A DNA stretch of 55,487 nucleotides, taken from positions 1 to 55,487 of the forward strand of contig JBEDUI010000150.1 in NCBI GenBank assembly GCA_040414495.1, read 5' to 3'. The notes under the pieces were generated by a model. The model was given only the letters and a program-made list of their open reading frames with translations, was not told the origin of the DNA and ran no database searches. Made by a program: the position numbers and the translations under genes. Source of the DNA: DATAVB01 sp040414495 (GTDB lineage Bacteria > Actinomycetota > Actinomycetes > Mycobacteriales > QHCD01). Positions 7,839 through 16,223 of this stretch are shown here, piece after piece (the stretch's first letter is position 1; each line of letters starts with the position of its first letter).

Positions 7839-8963
7839 GTGGACGAGAATTGCGACGCCGAATGCAGGTCGGGTCGTCGGAGGCACACATCAGGCGACGC
7901 GAATCGGTGGCGCCGCCCGGCCGCGGTCGGATTCGCCGTTCTCGTCCTGAGCGGCGGCCTGGTGGCGTGCAGTGGAGGTGGCGGTTCGGGGTCGAAACAG
8001 TCGACTTCCTCGAGCGCATCGGGCGATTGCCCGGTCGGGCCGGTCGCGAACGAGGTACTGCCCTCGGTGGTGACGATCGCGGCCAGCGGCGGCGGCGGTA
8101 GCGGTACCGGGTCCGGTGAGGTCATTCGCTCTAACGGCTACATCCTCACCAACAACCACGTGATATCGATAGCCGCGGGCGGCGGCGAGATCCACGTGCA
8201 ATTCGCCGACGGGGACACGACCACGGCGACACTCACCGGCCGGGACCCACAAACGGACCTGGCGGTGCTCAAGGTCGGGCAATCATCGAACCTGAAGCCG
8301 ATCGCGTTCGGATCGTCGGATTCGGTGACGGTGGGCGAACCGGTCATAGCCATGGGCGCACCGCTCGGTCTGTCGAATACCGTCACCTCCGGCATCGTCA
8401 GCGCGCTGGACCGGACGATCCAGGTACCCGGCGAAAACGACAAGAACGCCCTGCTCGTATCCGCCGTACAGACGGACGCGGCCATCAATCCAGGCAACAG
8501 CGGCGGCGCCCTGGTCAGCTGCGAGTCGAAGCTGATCGGCGTACCGACAGCGGGCGCATCGGTGCCATCGGCATCGGGCGAATCAACCAGCGGAAGTATC
8601 GGGCTGGGATTCGCGATTCCGGTCGATCTGGCCAAGACCATCTCCAACGAGATCATCGACACCGGCCGCGTCACGCATGCCTACTTCGGTTTCCAAACCT
8701 CACCGATACCGGCCTCGGCGGCGCAACAGGCTGGCGTACCGCAGGGCCTGCACGTCGACGCGGTCGTACCCGGCGCTCCGGCGGCCCGGGCCGGCCTGCG
8801 TGAGGGCGACGTGATCACCCAGATCCAGGGCCAGAAGGCGACCAGCAATGTCCAACTGCAGGAGCTGACGCTCACCAAGAAGCCAGGCGACACGGTGTCG
8901 CTCACCTATCACCGGAACGGACGGTCGACCACGACGAACGTCACCCTGGGTTCACAGCCATAA
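7839..8963 (+). CDS. HtrA/DegP-like trypsin-PDZ serine protease, lipoprotein
   Basis: A 374-residue envelope protease. After a charged N-terminus comes a hydrophobic segment (AAVGFAVLVLSGGLVAC) ending in a lipobox with its cysteine, so the enzyme should be lipid-anchored outside the membrane. The catalytic triad is complete: His in ILTNNHVIS, Asp in QTDLAVLKV and Ser in NPGNSGGALV. The C-terminal 95 residues are a PDZ domain (VVPGAPAARAGLREGDVITQ). It should degrade or check misfolded exported proteins. The GTG start is preceded by AGAAGGG and, immediately before that, by the 25-bp repeat array. It is convergent with the next gene, nine bases away. Confidence 0.92.
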   Translation: MDENCDAECRSGRRRHTSGDANRWRRPAAVGFAVLVLSGGLVACSGGGGSGSKQSTSSSASGDCPVGPVANEVLPSVVTIAASGGGGSGTGSGEVIRSNGYILTNNHVISIAAGGGEIHVQFADGDTTTATLTGRDPQTDLAVLKVGQSSNLKPIAFGSSDSVTVGEPVIAMGAPLGLSNTVTSGIVSALDRTIQVPGENDKNALLVSAVQTDAAINPGNSGGALVSCESKLIGVPTAGASVPSASGESTSGSIGLGFAIPVDLAKTISNEIIDTGRVTHAYFGFQTSPIPASAAQQAGVPQGLHVDAVVPGAPAARAGLREGDVITQIQGQKATSNVQLQELTLTKKPGDTVSLTYHRNGRSTTTNVTLGSQP

Positions 8964-8971
8964 ATTGGAAT

Positions 8972-9907
8972 TCAGGCGAAGGTCTTTCGGTACGCGCCGG
9001 GTGAGGTCCCGACCAGCCGGCGGAAATGCAGCCGTAGGTTCGCCGCGCTGCCCAGCCCGGACAGGTCCGCGACCTGCTCGACGCTCAGATCACCACGCTC
9101 GAGCAGCTCGCGGGCCAGATCCACCCGCGCCGCCAGCAGCCACTGCAGCGGCGGCATTCCGGTCTCGGCGACGAACCGGCGGGCCAGCGTGCGTTCGGAG
9201 AGGTTCGCGTGCCGGGCCAGGTCGGCCACCAACAGCGCGCGATGCAGGTTGTGCAGCGCCCAGGCCCGGGTCCCGGCCAATGTCGTACCGCGCTCGGGCG
9301 GCACGCACCGCTCGACGTACTGCGCCTGACCGCCACCCCGGTGCGGTGCGGCCACAATGTCCCGCGCGACCCGATTCGCCACGGCGGTACCGAAGTCGTT
9401 CCGCACGATGTGCAGGCACAGGTCGATGCCACAGGCGACCCCGGCGGAGGTCAACACGCGGCCGGCGTCCACGTACAGCACCCCGGCCTCGACGGATATC
9501 CGCGGATACCGGGCGGCGAGGTCGTCGGCGTATCGCCAATGTGTGGTGGCCGAATGGCCGTCGAGAATTCCAGCCGCGGCCAGCGCGAAGGCGCCCGTGC
9601 AGATCGAGACCATCCGCGTGCCGCGGGCGTACGCGCCGCGCAGCGCATCCAGCACATCACCGGGAAGCGGCGCATCGTGCGGGCTGAATCCGGGCACCAC
9701 GACGGTGTCGGCGTACCGCAGCGCGGCCAGCCCGCGCTGAGCGATGACCGGAAATCCCGACGTGGTGCGCACCGGACCCGGGCTCCGGCCGCACAGTTGC
9801 ATCCGGTACGGGGTCTGCTCCCGGTCGGTGAAGATCTGCGCCGGAATGCTCAGGTCCATGGTGATCACGCAATCCAACGCCAGGACCGCCACCCGATGGT
9901 TGGCCAT
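8972..9907 (-). CDS. GlxA-family transcriptional regulator (DJ-1/PfpI plus AraC HTH)
   Basis: A 311-residue protein. Residues 1-180 form a DJ-1/PfpI-like class I glutamine-amidotransferase fold (AVLALDCVITMDLSIPAQIF; the elbow SICTGAFALAAAGILDG includes the conserved cysteine). The C-terminal 100 residues form a double helix-turn-helix AraC domain (LSERTLARRFVAETGMPPLQW and the final RRLVGTSPGAYRKTF). Such regulators often control the gene divergent from them. Here that is the HD-hydrolase gene starting 72 bp away at 9979, which resembles small-nitrile/cyanamide-type hydratases, so a ligand of that chemistry is a reasonable guess. Confidence 0.92.
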   Translation of the reverse strand: MANHRVAVLALDCVITMDLSIPAQIFTDREQTPYRMQLCGRSPGPVRTTSGFPVIAQRGLAALRYADTVVVPGFSPHDAPLPGDVLDALRGAYARGTRMVSICTGAFALAAAGILDGHSATTHWRYADDLAARYPRISVEAGVLYVDAGRVLTSAGVACGIDLCLHIVRNDFGTAVANRVARDIVAAPHRGGGQAQYVERCVPPERGTTLAGTRAWALHNLHRALLVADLARHANLSERTLARRFVAETGMPPLQWLLAARVDLARELLERGDLSVEQVADLSGLGSAANLRLHFRRLVGTSPGAYRKTFA

Positions 9908-9978
9908 GGCTGGAATCTAACGGACGATGGCATTTCCGCCACTGGTTTTCACCCGCCCCGGCGAGCCACGATGGCGAT

Positions 9979-10617
9979 ATGCAATTCGACGTGCTGAGCC
10001 TGCCCGATGACGGGAATGCCCGTGCCGCACTGGATCTGGTTCGGCGGCATGAATCGGAGCCGATCGCCAACCACAGCATTCGCACTTACCTGTTCGCCCG
10101 GCTGGTGGCCGAGCGACGAGAACTGCACGCCGGCCGGGATTTCGCCGCGGATCTGCTGTTCTACGCGTGCGTACTGCATGACATCGGGTTGTCTGAATTC
10201 GGCGACCGGCCGGACCGGTTCGAGGTAGCCGGAGCCGATATCGCGGCCGAATTCCTTTCCGGCCGCGGCCTCGACGCCGGCTCGATCGACCTGGTCTGGC
10301 AGGCCATCGCGCTGCACACCTCGCCCGGTATTGCCGAGCGGCGTGGGCAGGTGTGCGCGTTGACGCGGGCCGGGATCGCGCTGGATTTCGGCACCGAGGC
10401 CGACATTGTCACGGATGCCGACGCGGCCCGGATCCACCGCACATATCCCCGATTGGCCATGGCTCGTAGCCTGACCGATATCATTGTCCAGCAGGCGCAG
10501 CGGCGACCGGGAAAAGCGCCGCGCTATTCGATGCCCGGAGAATTGCGCCGAGAACGGACCGAGTCAGGTATTACCGGTTTAGAAACGCAGGCCGCCTCGT
10601 CCCGCTGGGGTGAATGA
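9979..10617 (+). CDS. HD-domain hydrolase (cyanamide hydratase-like)
   Basis: A 212-residue metal-dependent HD phosphohydrolase-fold protein. Metal ligands are seen in EPIANHSIRTYLFARL (His), ACVLHDIGL (the HD pair) and the later LVWQAIALHTSPGIA. Length and motif spacing fit the cyanamide hydratase/HD subgroup rather than nucleotide phosphohydrolases, but the substrate is not provable from sequence. It is divergent from the GlxA-type regulator. The gene after it has a possible ATGA overlap start at 10614, but a better start lies further in. Confidence 0.82.
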   Translation: MQFDVLSLPDDGNARAALDLVRRHESEPIANHSIRTYLFARLVAERRELHAGRDFAADLLFYACVLHDIGLSEFGDRPDRFEVAGADIAAEFLSGRGLDAGSIDLVWQAIALHTSPGIAERRGQVCALTRAGIALDFGTEADIVTDADAARIHRTYPRLAMARSLTDIIVQQAQRRPGKAPRYSMPGELRRERTESGITGLETQAASSRWGE

Positions 10618-10694
10618 GCGGTCGGGGCATTGACGCTCACACCCATGAGGTGCAACGTGGATTGCGCGTTCGCTGGCGGGGGGCGGTGGCTCAC

Positions 10695-11081
10695 ATGTCG
10701 ATTGACCAGACACAGCGCACCATAGAATGCTATTTCGAAGCAATGGGCAGCGGCGAGGACTTTTCCCGATTTTATTCCGCTGATGTCACTTGGTCCATGG
10801 TGGACAGCGGAGAAAAGGTGACCGGGCCGTCGGCCGTTCGTGACTATATCGTTGCCTTACAGGGCAGGATGTTCGGCGATCTGAAACGGGACCTTGTCAT
10901 CTCAGACGGCCATGCCTGTGTCGAAGGTGATTGCGTCGATGTGCCGGGCGGAATCGGAGCCCGCCACACGTACTGCCTGGTGTACGACGTGGACAACGAC
11001 CGGATTACGGCCATGCGCTGTTACGGATCGATCGCCCGGCTGATGTCCCGCCAGGTCAAGGCGACGCAGCGAACCGGATAA
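10695..11081 (+). CDS. SnoaL/NTF2-like protein
   Basis: A 128-residue cone-fold protein. It starts with a long helix (TQRTIECYFEAMGSGEDFSRFYS) and continues with the strand pattern of NTF2-like ketosteroid-isomerase/SnoaL proteins (VTWSMVDSGEKVTG; a closing NDRITAMRCYGS). The start at 10695 is chosen over the overlapping ATG 10614 because the extra residues look untranslated and GGGGGGCGG precedes the internal ATG. Members range from isomerases to limonene-epoxide hydrolases and ligand-binding proteins, and no catalytic set decides between them. It lies behind the HD gene on the same strand. Confidence 0.75.
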   Translation: MSIDQTQRTIECYFEAMGSGEDFSRFYSADVTWSMVDSGEKVTGPSAVRDYIVALQGRMFGDLKRDLVISDGHACVEGDCVDVPGGIGARHTYCLVYDVDNDRITAMRCYGSIARLMSRQVKATQRTG

Positions 11082-11087
11082 GGCGCT

Positions 11088-11897
11088 TTACGGGTTTTTG
11101 CGTCCTACGAGGTGAAAGACGCGGCTGAGTTGCCGGTACGGGTCCCGTCGGCTGGCTTCGAGTTCGACCGCGGCCGTCGCCGCCACCTGTTCCGAATCGG
11201 TCGGGTCCAGCGTGGCGCCGCCGAATTCCAGCCAATCCACAAACAGCCAAACCCCGTACCAGCGCTGCGGTTCCACACCACCGCGGCGTACAAGTTCGGC
11301 AATCTCCTCCACCGTGTCGGCCCGGCCCTGCACGCCCAGGACCCCAACCTCGGTCCGGGCGTCGAACGAAGCCAAAGCGTCGTCCCATCGCCGTTCCAGA
11401 GCCGGGCGGACGGCCGCGGCCCTGGCGTTGCCCGTCATGATCGATACGACACCACCGGCGCCGGCGCACCGGCACAGCTGGTCGACCATCGGTTCGGGTC
11501 GCTCCAAATACCCGAGTACGCCATGGCACAGCACGGCGTCGAACCGTTGCCCCTGCACCGCCGCCTCGGCGTTCTCACCGTCGGCCTGCACGAACCTCAC
11601 CGGGGCCCGCGCCTCATCCGACAGGCGCGCGAGTCGTTCCCGGGCTTTGTCGAGCATCGCCGGCGACGAGTCGAGCACGGTCACGTCGTAACCGAGTTCG
11701 GCCAGCGGGAATGACTGATGACCCGCACCGCCGCCGACGTCAAGCACGGTCGCCGGCGGCGCTGGTAAATGCTCCATCAGCTGCTGGTGCATCACGTAAG
11801 TCCGCACATAGCCCTTCACGGAGGCATACGCCTCGTCGGCAAATCGACTAACCAGACCGGCCCAGACGTCATCGCTCACCGCCCCAAAATAGGACAC
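11088..11897 (-). CDS. Class I SAM-dependent methyltransferase
   Basis: A 269-residue Rossmann methyltransferase. Motif I is ATVLDVGGGAGHQSFPLA, motif II is the acidic end of the second strand (VTVLDSSPAML), and RFDAVLCHGVLGYL is motif IV. An N-terminal helical cap (YVRTYVMHQQLMEHL) precedes the fold. The layout resembles CmoM-type tRNA methyltransferases and many small-molecule enzymes, and the substrate cannot be called. It is convergent with the NTF2-like gene, six bases away, and not obviously part of an operon. Confidence 0.85.
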   Translation of the reverse strand: MSYFGAVSDDVWAGLVSRFADEAYASVKGYVRTYVMHQQLMEHLPAPPATVLDVGGGAGHQSFPLAELGYDVTVLDSSPAMLDKARERLARLSDEARAPVRFVQADGENAEAAVQGQRFDAVLCHGVLGYLERPEPMVDQLCRCAGAGGVVSIMTGNARAAAVRPALERRWDDALASFDARTEVGVLGVQGRADTVEEIAELVRRGGVEPQRWYGVWLFVDWLEFGGATLDPTDSEQVAATAAVELEASRRDPYRQLSRVFHLVGRKNP

Positions 11898-11956
11898 GAT
11901 GGGGCCGGCGCATCGGTCGCATCTAGATCAGGTGTCACCACAGCGGGTTTCTCAGC

Positions 11957-13447
11957 TCATCGCCTCTTCATAGGCGCCGTGCTGGCTGGACGGTGCTTCG
12001 TCGCGGTCGCGGACGTGCGGTCCCGTACCACCGGCAGGGTGACCTTCACTGTCGTATCGCCCGGTGTGCTGGTCACCTCGGCGCTGCCGTGATGCGCGGC
12101 CGCCACGCTCGACACGATCGCCAGACCCAGCCCAGTGCTCCCACCGGACCGCGACCGGCCCGTATCACCGCGGACGAACCGCTCGGTGATCCGCGGCAGA
12201 ATGTCGGCCGGAATTCCGGGGCCGTCATCGTGCACCGTGATGGTCGCGGCCGACCCGACTTCGGAGAGGGTCAGCGTCACCCGGGTCCCCGCCGGGGTAT
12301 GGATACGGGCGTTGTTCAGCAGGTTGATGATCAGCTGGTGCAACCGGTCCGGGTCGCCGGTGGTGAGCACCGGCTCGGGCGGCAGGTCCAGGTCCCAGCG
12401 GTGGTCCGCGCCGGTGAGCCGCGCGTCGTTGATGGCGTCCACCGCCAGCCGGCTCAGGTCCACCTCGGTACGGACCAACGGATGACCGGCATCGAGCCGG
12501 GCCAGCAGCAGCAATTCGTCGACCAGCCGCCCCATCCGGACCGACTCGGCGGTGATCCGCTCCAACGAACTGCGGAGGCTGGGTTCCAGCCCGTTGGACT
12601 GTTGGCCGATCAGCTCACTGTGACTACGGATCACCGCCACCGGGGTGCGCAGCTCGTGGCTGGCGTCGGCGGCGAATCGGCGCAGGCGGTCCTCGCTGCG
12701 GTGCCGTTCACTCAACGCCGCCTCGATCCGTTCGAGCATATGGTTGACCGCCAGCGAAAGCTGGCCCACCTCGGTCCGCTGGTCGGCGTTCTCCACCCGC
12801 TCGGGCAGTTGCGGATCGCCGGCCAGCGGCAACTCGGACACCCGCAGCGCGGTGGCCGTCATCTCCTGCAACGGCCGCAATGACCGGCGTACCGCCAACG
12901 CGCCGAGCCCGGCGATCGCCACCACCACGACCGTGAAGGCGATCGACTCGGTGGCGATGATGTGCTGCAACGTCTCGTGCACGCTCCTCTCCGGCAGTCC
13001 GGTGATGAGCAGGTCCCCGTCCCGACCCTGGCTCACCAGCACCCGGTATTCACCGAGTCCGGGCAGCGTCACGGTCTCCTTGTGATTGGTGGAGGCGAGC
13101 ATGGCGAGCACGTTGCGGGCGGCGGTGCTGACCGGCGTCTGGTGGCCGGGCTCGGAGACGATGCCCACCTCGGTGATCCGGCCACCGGCCGAGCGGGCGC
13201 CGAGCGTACCGATCGACTGCCCGACCGTTCGGGTGGCGGCGTTGTTGTCGGAGTCGTGGTCGTTGTGCTCCAACGCGATCGCGTACCGGTTGCCGGCCAT
13301 GTCCAGCTGCTGATCCAGCCGCTGCAGCAAGAATCCGCGTAACGCCAGCGTGCTCACCACGCCGGCGGCCGCGCAGGCCAGCAGCAGCATCGCCACCAGC
13401 AGCAGGCTCAAGCGGGTACGCAGGCTCAGCGCGCGCAGTCGGTTCAC
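11957..13447 (-). CDS. Membrane sensor histidine kinase
   Basis: A 496-residue kinase with TM1 (LLLVAMLLLACAAAGVVSTL), an extracytoplasmic sensor of about 130 residues, TM2 (IAFTVVVVAIAGLGALAV), a HAMP domain, the H box (FAADASHELRTPVAVIRS), the N box (HQLIINLLNNARIHTP), G1 (VHDDGPGIP) and G2 (STGLGLAIVSS). Its GTG start overlaps the regulator's stop codon (GTGA). The pair is divergent from the flavin electron-transfer operon, and shared 11-bp direct repeats in between suggest the pair controls that operon. The sensor region has no recognisable ligand domain. Confidence 0.93.
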   Translation of the reverse strand: MNRLRALSLRTRLSLLLVAMLLLACAAAGVVSTLALRGFLLQRLDQQLDMAGNRYAIALEHNDHDSDNNAATRTVGQSIGTLGARSAGGRITEVGIVSEPGHQTPVSTAARNVLAMLASTNHKETVTLPGLGEYRVLVSQGRDGDLLITGLPERSVHETLQHIIATESIAFTVVVVAIAGLGALAVRRSLRPLQEMTATALRVSELPLAGDPQLPERVENADQRTEVGQLSLAVNHMLERIEAALSERHRSEDRLRRFAADASHELRTPVAVIRSHSELIGQQSNGLEPSLRSSLERITAESVRMGRLVDELLLLARLDAGHPLVRTEVDLSRLAVDAINDARLTGADHRWDLDLPPEPVLTTGDPDRLHQLIINLLNNARIHTPAGTRVTLTLSEVGSAATITVHDDGPGIPADILPRITERFVRGDTGRSRSGGSTGLGLAIVSSVAAAHHGSAEVTSTPGDTTVKVTLPVVRDRTSATATKHRPASTAPMKRR

Positions 13448-14187
13448 GATTCGACCGGTCGCAATACGTACCCGACGCCGCGCACGGTGTGGATCATCGG
13501 CGCCCGACCGGCGTCGATCTTCTTACGCAGATAGCTGATGTACAGCTCCACCACGTGGGCCTGGCCGCCGAAGTCGTAATTCCAGACCTGGTCGAGGATC
13601 TGCGCCTTCGAGACGACCCGGCGTTGGTTGTGCACGAGGTAGCTCAGCAGCGCGAATTCGGTGGCGGTCAACTCGATCAACTCCCCGCCCCGACGCACCT
13701 CGTGGGCGTCCTCGTCCAACACCAGGTCGCCGACCCGCAGCCCGACGCCGACCCGGGACTGGGCGAGGCCCGCCCGCCGGACCAGACCGCGGGAGCGGGC
13801 CAGCACCTCCTGCAGGCTGAACGGCTTGGTCACGTAATCATCTCCGCCGGCGCTGATGCCCCGAATCCGGTCCTCCACCGAGTCCCGGGCCGTGAGGAAC
13901 AGCACGCAGACGTGCGCGGAGACCGCCCGCAACCGATGCAGCACCTCAAAGCCATCCAGGTCGGGCAGCATCACGTCCAGGATCACCAGGTCCGGATGGT
14001 GTTCGCTCGCCGCCTGGATCGCCGACCGGGCATCGAGCGCGCCGCGTACCTCGAAGCCGTCGAACCGCAACGCGCTCACCAACGCGTCGGTGATCCCGGC
14101 CTCGTCGTCGACGACGAGCGCCCGTGGTGGTGTTCCGTCCGGCCGTCGCAGCTTGGCCGTACCGCTTTCTCGCATGACCACCAGCAT
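13444..14187 (-). CDS. OmpR-family response regulator
   Basis: A 247-residue regulator. The receiver has ALVVDDEAGITDALVSAL, the phosphorylated aspartate in VILDVMLPDLDGFEVL, LFLTARDS and YVTKPFS. The winged-helix domain has LTATEFALLSYLVHNQRRVV and IHTVRGVGYVLRPV. The first ATG is at 14187 (GGGATAGG just before it); an ATG four codons later is possible. The direct repeats at 14209-14237 sit immediately upstream, consistent with autoregulation and control of the divergent operon. Confidence 0.93.
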   Translation of the reverse strand: MLVVMRESGTAKLRRPDGTPPRALVVDDEAGITDALVSALRFDGFEVRGALDARSAIQAASEHHPDLVILDVMLPDLDGFEVLHRLRAVSAHVCVLFLTARDSVEDRIRGISAGGDDYVTKPFSLQEVLARSRGLVRRAGLAQSRVGVGLRVGDLVLDEDAHEVRRGGELIELTATEFALLSYLVHNQRRVVSKAQILDQVWNYDFGGQAHVVELYISYLRKKIDAGRAPMIHTVRGVGYVLRPVES

Positions 14188-14208
14188 CGCCTATCCCGGG
14201 ACGTCCTT

Positions 14209-14274
14209 GCTCTGAGCCAGCTCTGAATCCGCTCTGAACGCCGATCTCTGAGGACTGGCACAGGCGGTTCAGAG
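14209..14274. promoter_or_regulatory. Direct-repeat operator for an OmpR-type regulator
   Basis: GCTCTGA occurs at 14209-14215, 14220-14226 and 14231-14237, exactly 11 bp apart. A further TCTCTGA lies at 14245-14251 and the reverse form TTCAGAG at 14268-14274. Head-to-tail heptads on an 11-bp period are the usual binding layout for winged-helix response regulators of the OmpR/PhoB class. The site fills the 121-bp divergent promoter between the regulator gene and the ferric-reductase-like gene. Confidence 0.65.
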
Positions 14275-14308
14275 GATCCTGAGAGGAACGTCCCCGAGGC
14301 TAGGGGAC

Positions 14309-15670
14309 GTGAGCGACAATCCGGCCGTACTGCCACCTCCGACCCGTCTCACGGGACCGTGGCGGGTCACGGCGGCGCCCGCGCTCACCGTTATCTGGGC
14401 CGGCGCGTTCGCGGTACTGCTGCTGTGGTGGAAGGACACCAACTACGTCACCGGGCTCGCGGGCTGGCTCACCAACGCCGGCCGGATCACCGGGCTGCTG
14501 GCCGGTTATCTGCTGGCCGTACTCCTGGCGCTGATGGCGCGGGTACCGGCGCTCGACCGGGGTGTCGGCACGGACCGGTTGGCCCGCTGGCACGCCATGC
14601 TCGGCCGGTACACGATCAGCCTCGCGGTGGCCCATACCGTGCTGATCATCTGGGGGTACGCGGTCACCGCGCACACCAATCCGTTCTCCGAGACGCCGAC
14701 TGTGCTCATGTCGTACGTCGATGTATTGATGGCGACCGTTTCTTTGGGGCTGCTGGTCGTGGTGGGCGTGGTGTCGGCCCGGGCGGCCCGGCGAAGGTTG
14801 CGTTACGAAACCTGGCATTTCGTACACCTTTATACGTACCTGGCCGTCGCGCTGGCGTTCAGCCATCAGTTCGCCACCGGCGCGGATTTCGTCAACAACG
14901 CACCGGCCCGCTGGCTCTGGTCGACCATGTACATCGCGGTCGCCGCGACCCTGTTCTGGTTCCGGATGGTCCGCCCGGTGGCGCAAGCGTTCCGGCACCG
15001 ACTACGCGTAGTGGCGGTGCAGCGGGTCTCGCCGCAGGCCACGTCGGTCTGGATCGGCGGGCGCCGGCTGAACGAGCTGACGGCCGAGCCGGGACAGTTC
15101 TTCCGCTGGCGGTTCCTGACCCGCAAGATGTGGTGGGCGGCCAACCCGTATTCGCTCTCGGCCGCGCCGACCCGCGACACGCTGCGCATTACGGTGAAGG
15201 ATGCCGGTACGCACAGCCGCAGCCTGGCCCGGCTGCGGCCGGGCACCCGGGTTGTGGCGGAGGGACCGTTCGGCGCGTTCACCGGCTCGGCGCGAACCCG
15301 GCGCAAGGTACTGCTGTTGGCTGGCGGCGTCGGCATCACGCCGATCCGGGCGCTGTTCGAGAGCATCCCGGCTCGGCCGGGTGACCTGACGCTGATCTAC
15401 CGGGCCAGTGACCGGTCCGATGTGTTGTTCGCCGAGGAATTACGGGCGATCTCGCGCGCCCGCGGTGCGGCCTTGTTTTACGCCTTTGGCCCGCGCGGTG
15501 CCCGCCGTGACCCGCTCGATGCCCGGGAGCTGACCGGCTTGTTGCCCGATATCGCCGCGCACGAGGTCTACATCTGCGGCCCGCCCGGCATGGCCGAGGT
15601 GGCGCGAAGCCAATTACGTCACGCCGGTGTTCCGAATCGCCATATCCACGTTGAATCGTTCACTTTCTGA
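14309..15670 (+). CDS. Ferric reductase-like transmembrane flavocytochrome
   Basis: A 453-residue protein. The N-terminal half has about six TM helices of the ferric-reductase/NOX type with candidate haem histidines in WHAMLGRYTISLAVAHTVLI and TWHFVHLYTYLAVALAFSH. The C-terminal half is a ferredoxin-NADP reductase fold: FAD-site residues in NPYSLSAAPT, the NAD(P) loop LLLAGGVGITPIRALFES and the terminal YICGPPGMAEVA. It should pass electrons from cytoplasmic NAD(P)H through haem across the membrane. It is the first gene of an operon with an FMN-binding protein and ApbE, so the likely acceptor is the flavinylated partner. The start is GTG 14309. Confidence 0.9.
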   Translation: MSDNPAVLPPPTRLTGPWRVTAAPALTVIWAGAFAVLLLWWKDTNYVTGLAGWLTNAGRITGLLAGYLLAVLLALMARVPALDRGVGTDRLARWHAMLGRYTISLAVAHTVLIIWGYAVTAHTNPFSETPTVLMSYVDVLMATVSLGLLVVVGVVSARAARRRLRYETWHFVHLYTYLAVALAFSHQFATGADFVNNAPARWLWSTMYIAVAATLFWFRMVRPVAQAFRHRLRVVAVQRVSPQATSVWIGGRRLNELTAEPGQFFRWRFLTRKMWWAANPYSLSAAPTRDTLRITVKDAGTHSRSLARLRPGTRVVAEGPFGAFTGSARTRRKVLLLAGGVGITPIRALFESIPARPGDLTLIYRASDRSDVLFAEELRAISRARGAALFYAFGPRGARRDPLDARELTGLLPDIAAHEVYICGPPGMAEVARSQLRHAGVPNRHIHVESFTF

Positions 15671-15680
15671 GGATGGGGAC

Positions 15681-16223
15681 ATGCGACGCATTCTGCTGGC
15701 CGTCAGCGCCACCATCGCCGGGCTGGTCGCCTTGCTGAGCTTCAAAACCCATTCGCCGTTGGCGAATTCGGCGCCGCTCCCCTCGGCCGGAATGCCGAAC
15801 AGCACCCAGGGCCCGACCACGCCATCCCGCTCGTCATCATCCTCAGGAAACAGCAACTCATCCTCAGGAAACAGCAACTCGTCTTCAAGAAAAAGCAACT
15901 CGTCGTCGGGAAAAAGCAACTCGTCGCCAGGAAGTAGCACCACCACCACCCGTTCGTACACCGGGCAGGCGGTCAACACCCAGTACGGCGTCGTGCAGGT
16001 CAAGGTGACTGTCCGCGGCACGAAGATCACCAACGTCTCGTTCGCACAATTGACCTCCTACGACCAGCATTCGCAGGAGATCGACTCGCAGGCCGCGCCG
16101 ATCCTGTTGCAGCAGGCGCTCAGCGCGCAAAGCGCCAAGATCGACGGCGTTTCCGGCGCCACCTACACCAGCGCCGGATACGAGCAGTCGCTGCAGAGCG
16201 CCTTGGACAAGGCCGGGATCTGA
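15681..16223 (+). CDS. Exported FMN-binding domain protein (ApbE flavinylation target)
   Basis: A 180-residue protein beginning MRRILLAVSATIAGLVALL, a signal peptide or anchor. A serine/asparagine-rich linker encoded by 21-bp repeats follows, then one FMN-binding domain (NTQYGVVQVKVTVRGTKITN onward). The motif GVSGATYTS near the end matches the SGAT-type site where ApbE attaches FMN to threonine. The start at 15681 follows GAGGATGGGG. It lies 10 bp behind the ferric-reductase-like gene and overlaps apbE by one base. It is probably the extracytoplasmic electron carrier of the operon. Confidence 0.9.
   Translation: MRRILLAVSATIAGLVALLSFKTHSPLANSAPLPSAGMPNSTQGPTTPSRSSSSSGNSNSSSGNSNSSSRKSNSSSGKSNSSPGSSTTTTRSYTGQAVNTQYGVVQVKVTVRGTKITNVSFAQLTSYDQHSQEIDSQAAPILLQQALSAQSAKIDGVSGATYTSAGYEQSLQSALDKAGI
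15837..15938 (+). repeat. 21-bp in-frame tandem repeats coding a Ser/Asn/Lys linker
   Basis: Five consecutive 21-bp units (starts 15837, 15858, 15879, 15900 and a shorter last copy at 15921) encode seven-residue blocks of the type SSSGNSN, SSRKSNS and SSGKSNS. The first two copies are identical in DNA and later ones drift, so copy number probably varies by slippage. The product is a flexible spacer between the membrane segment and the FMN domain. Confidence 0.88.

Noticed and set aside
10614..10694. Upstream start of the NTF2-like gene overlapping the HD gene
   Set aside because: The 27 extra residues look untranslated and the internal ATG has the better ribosome site.
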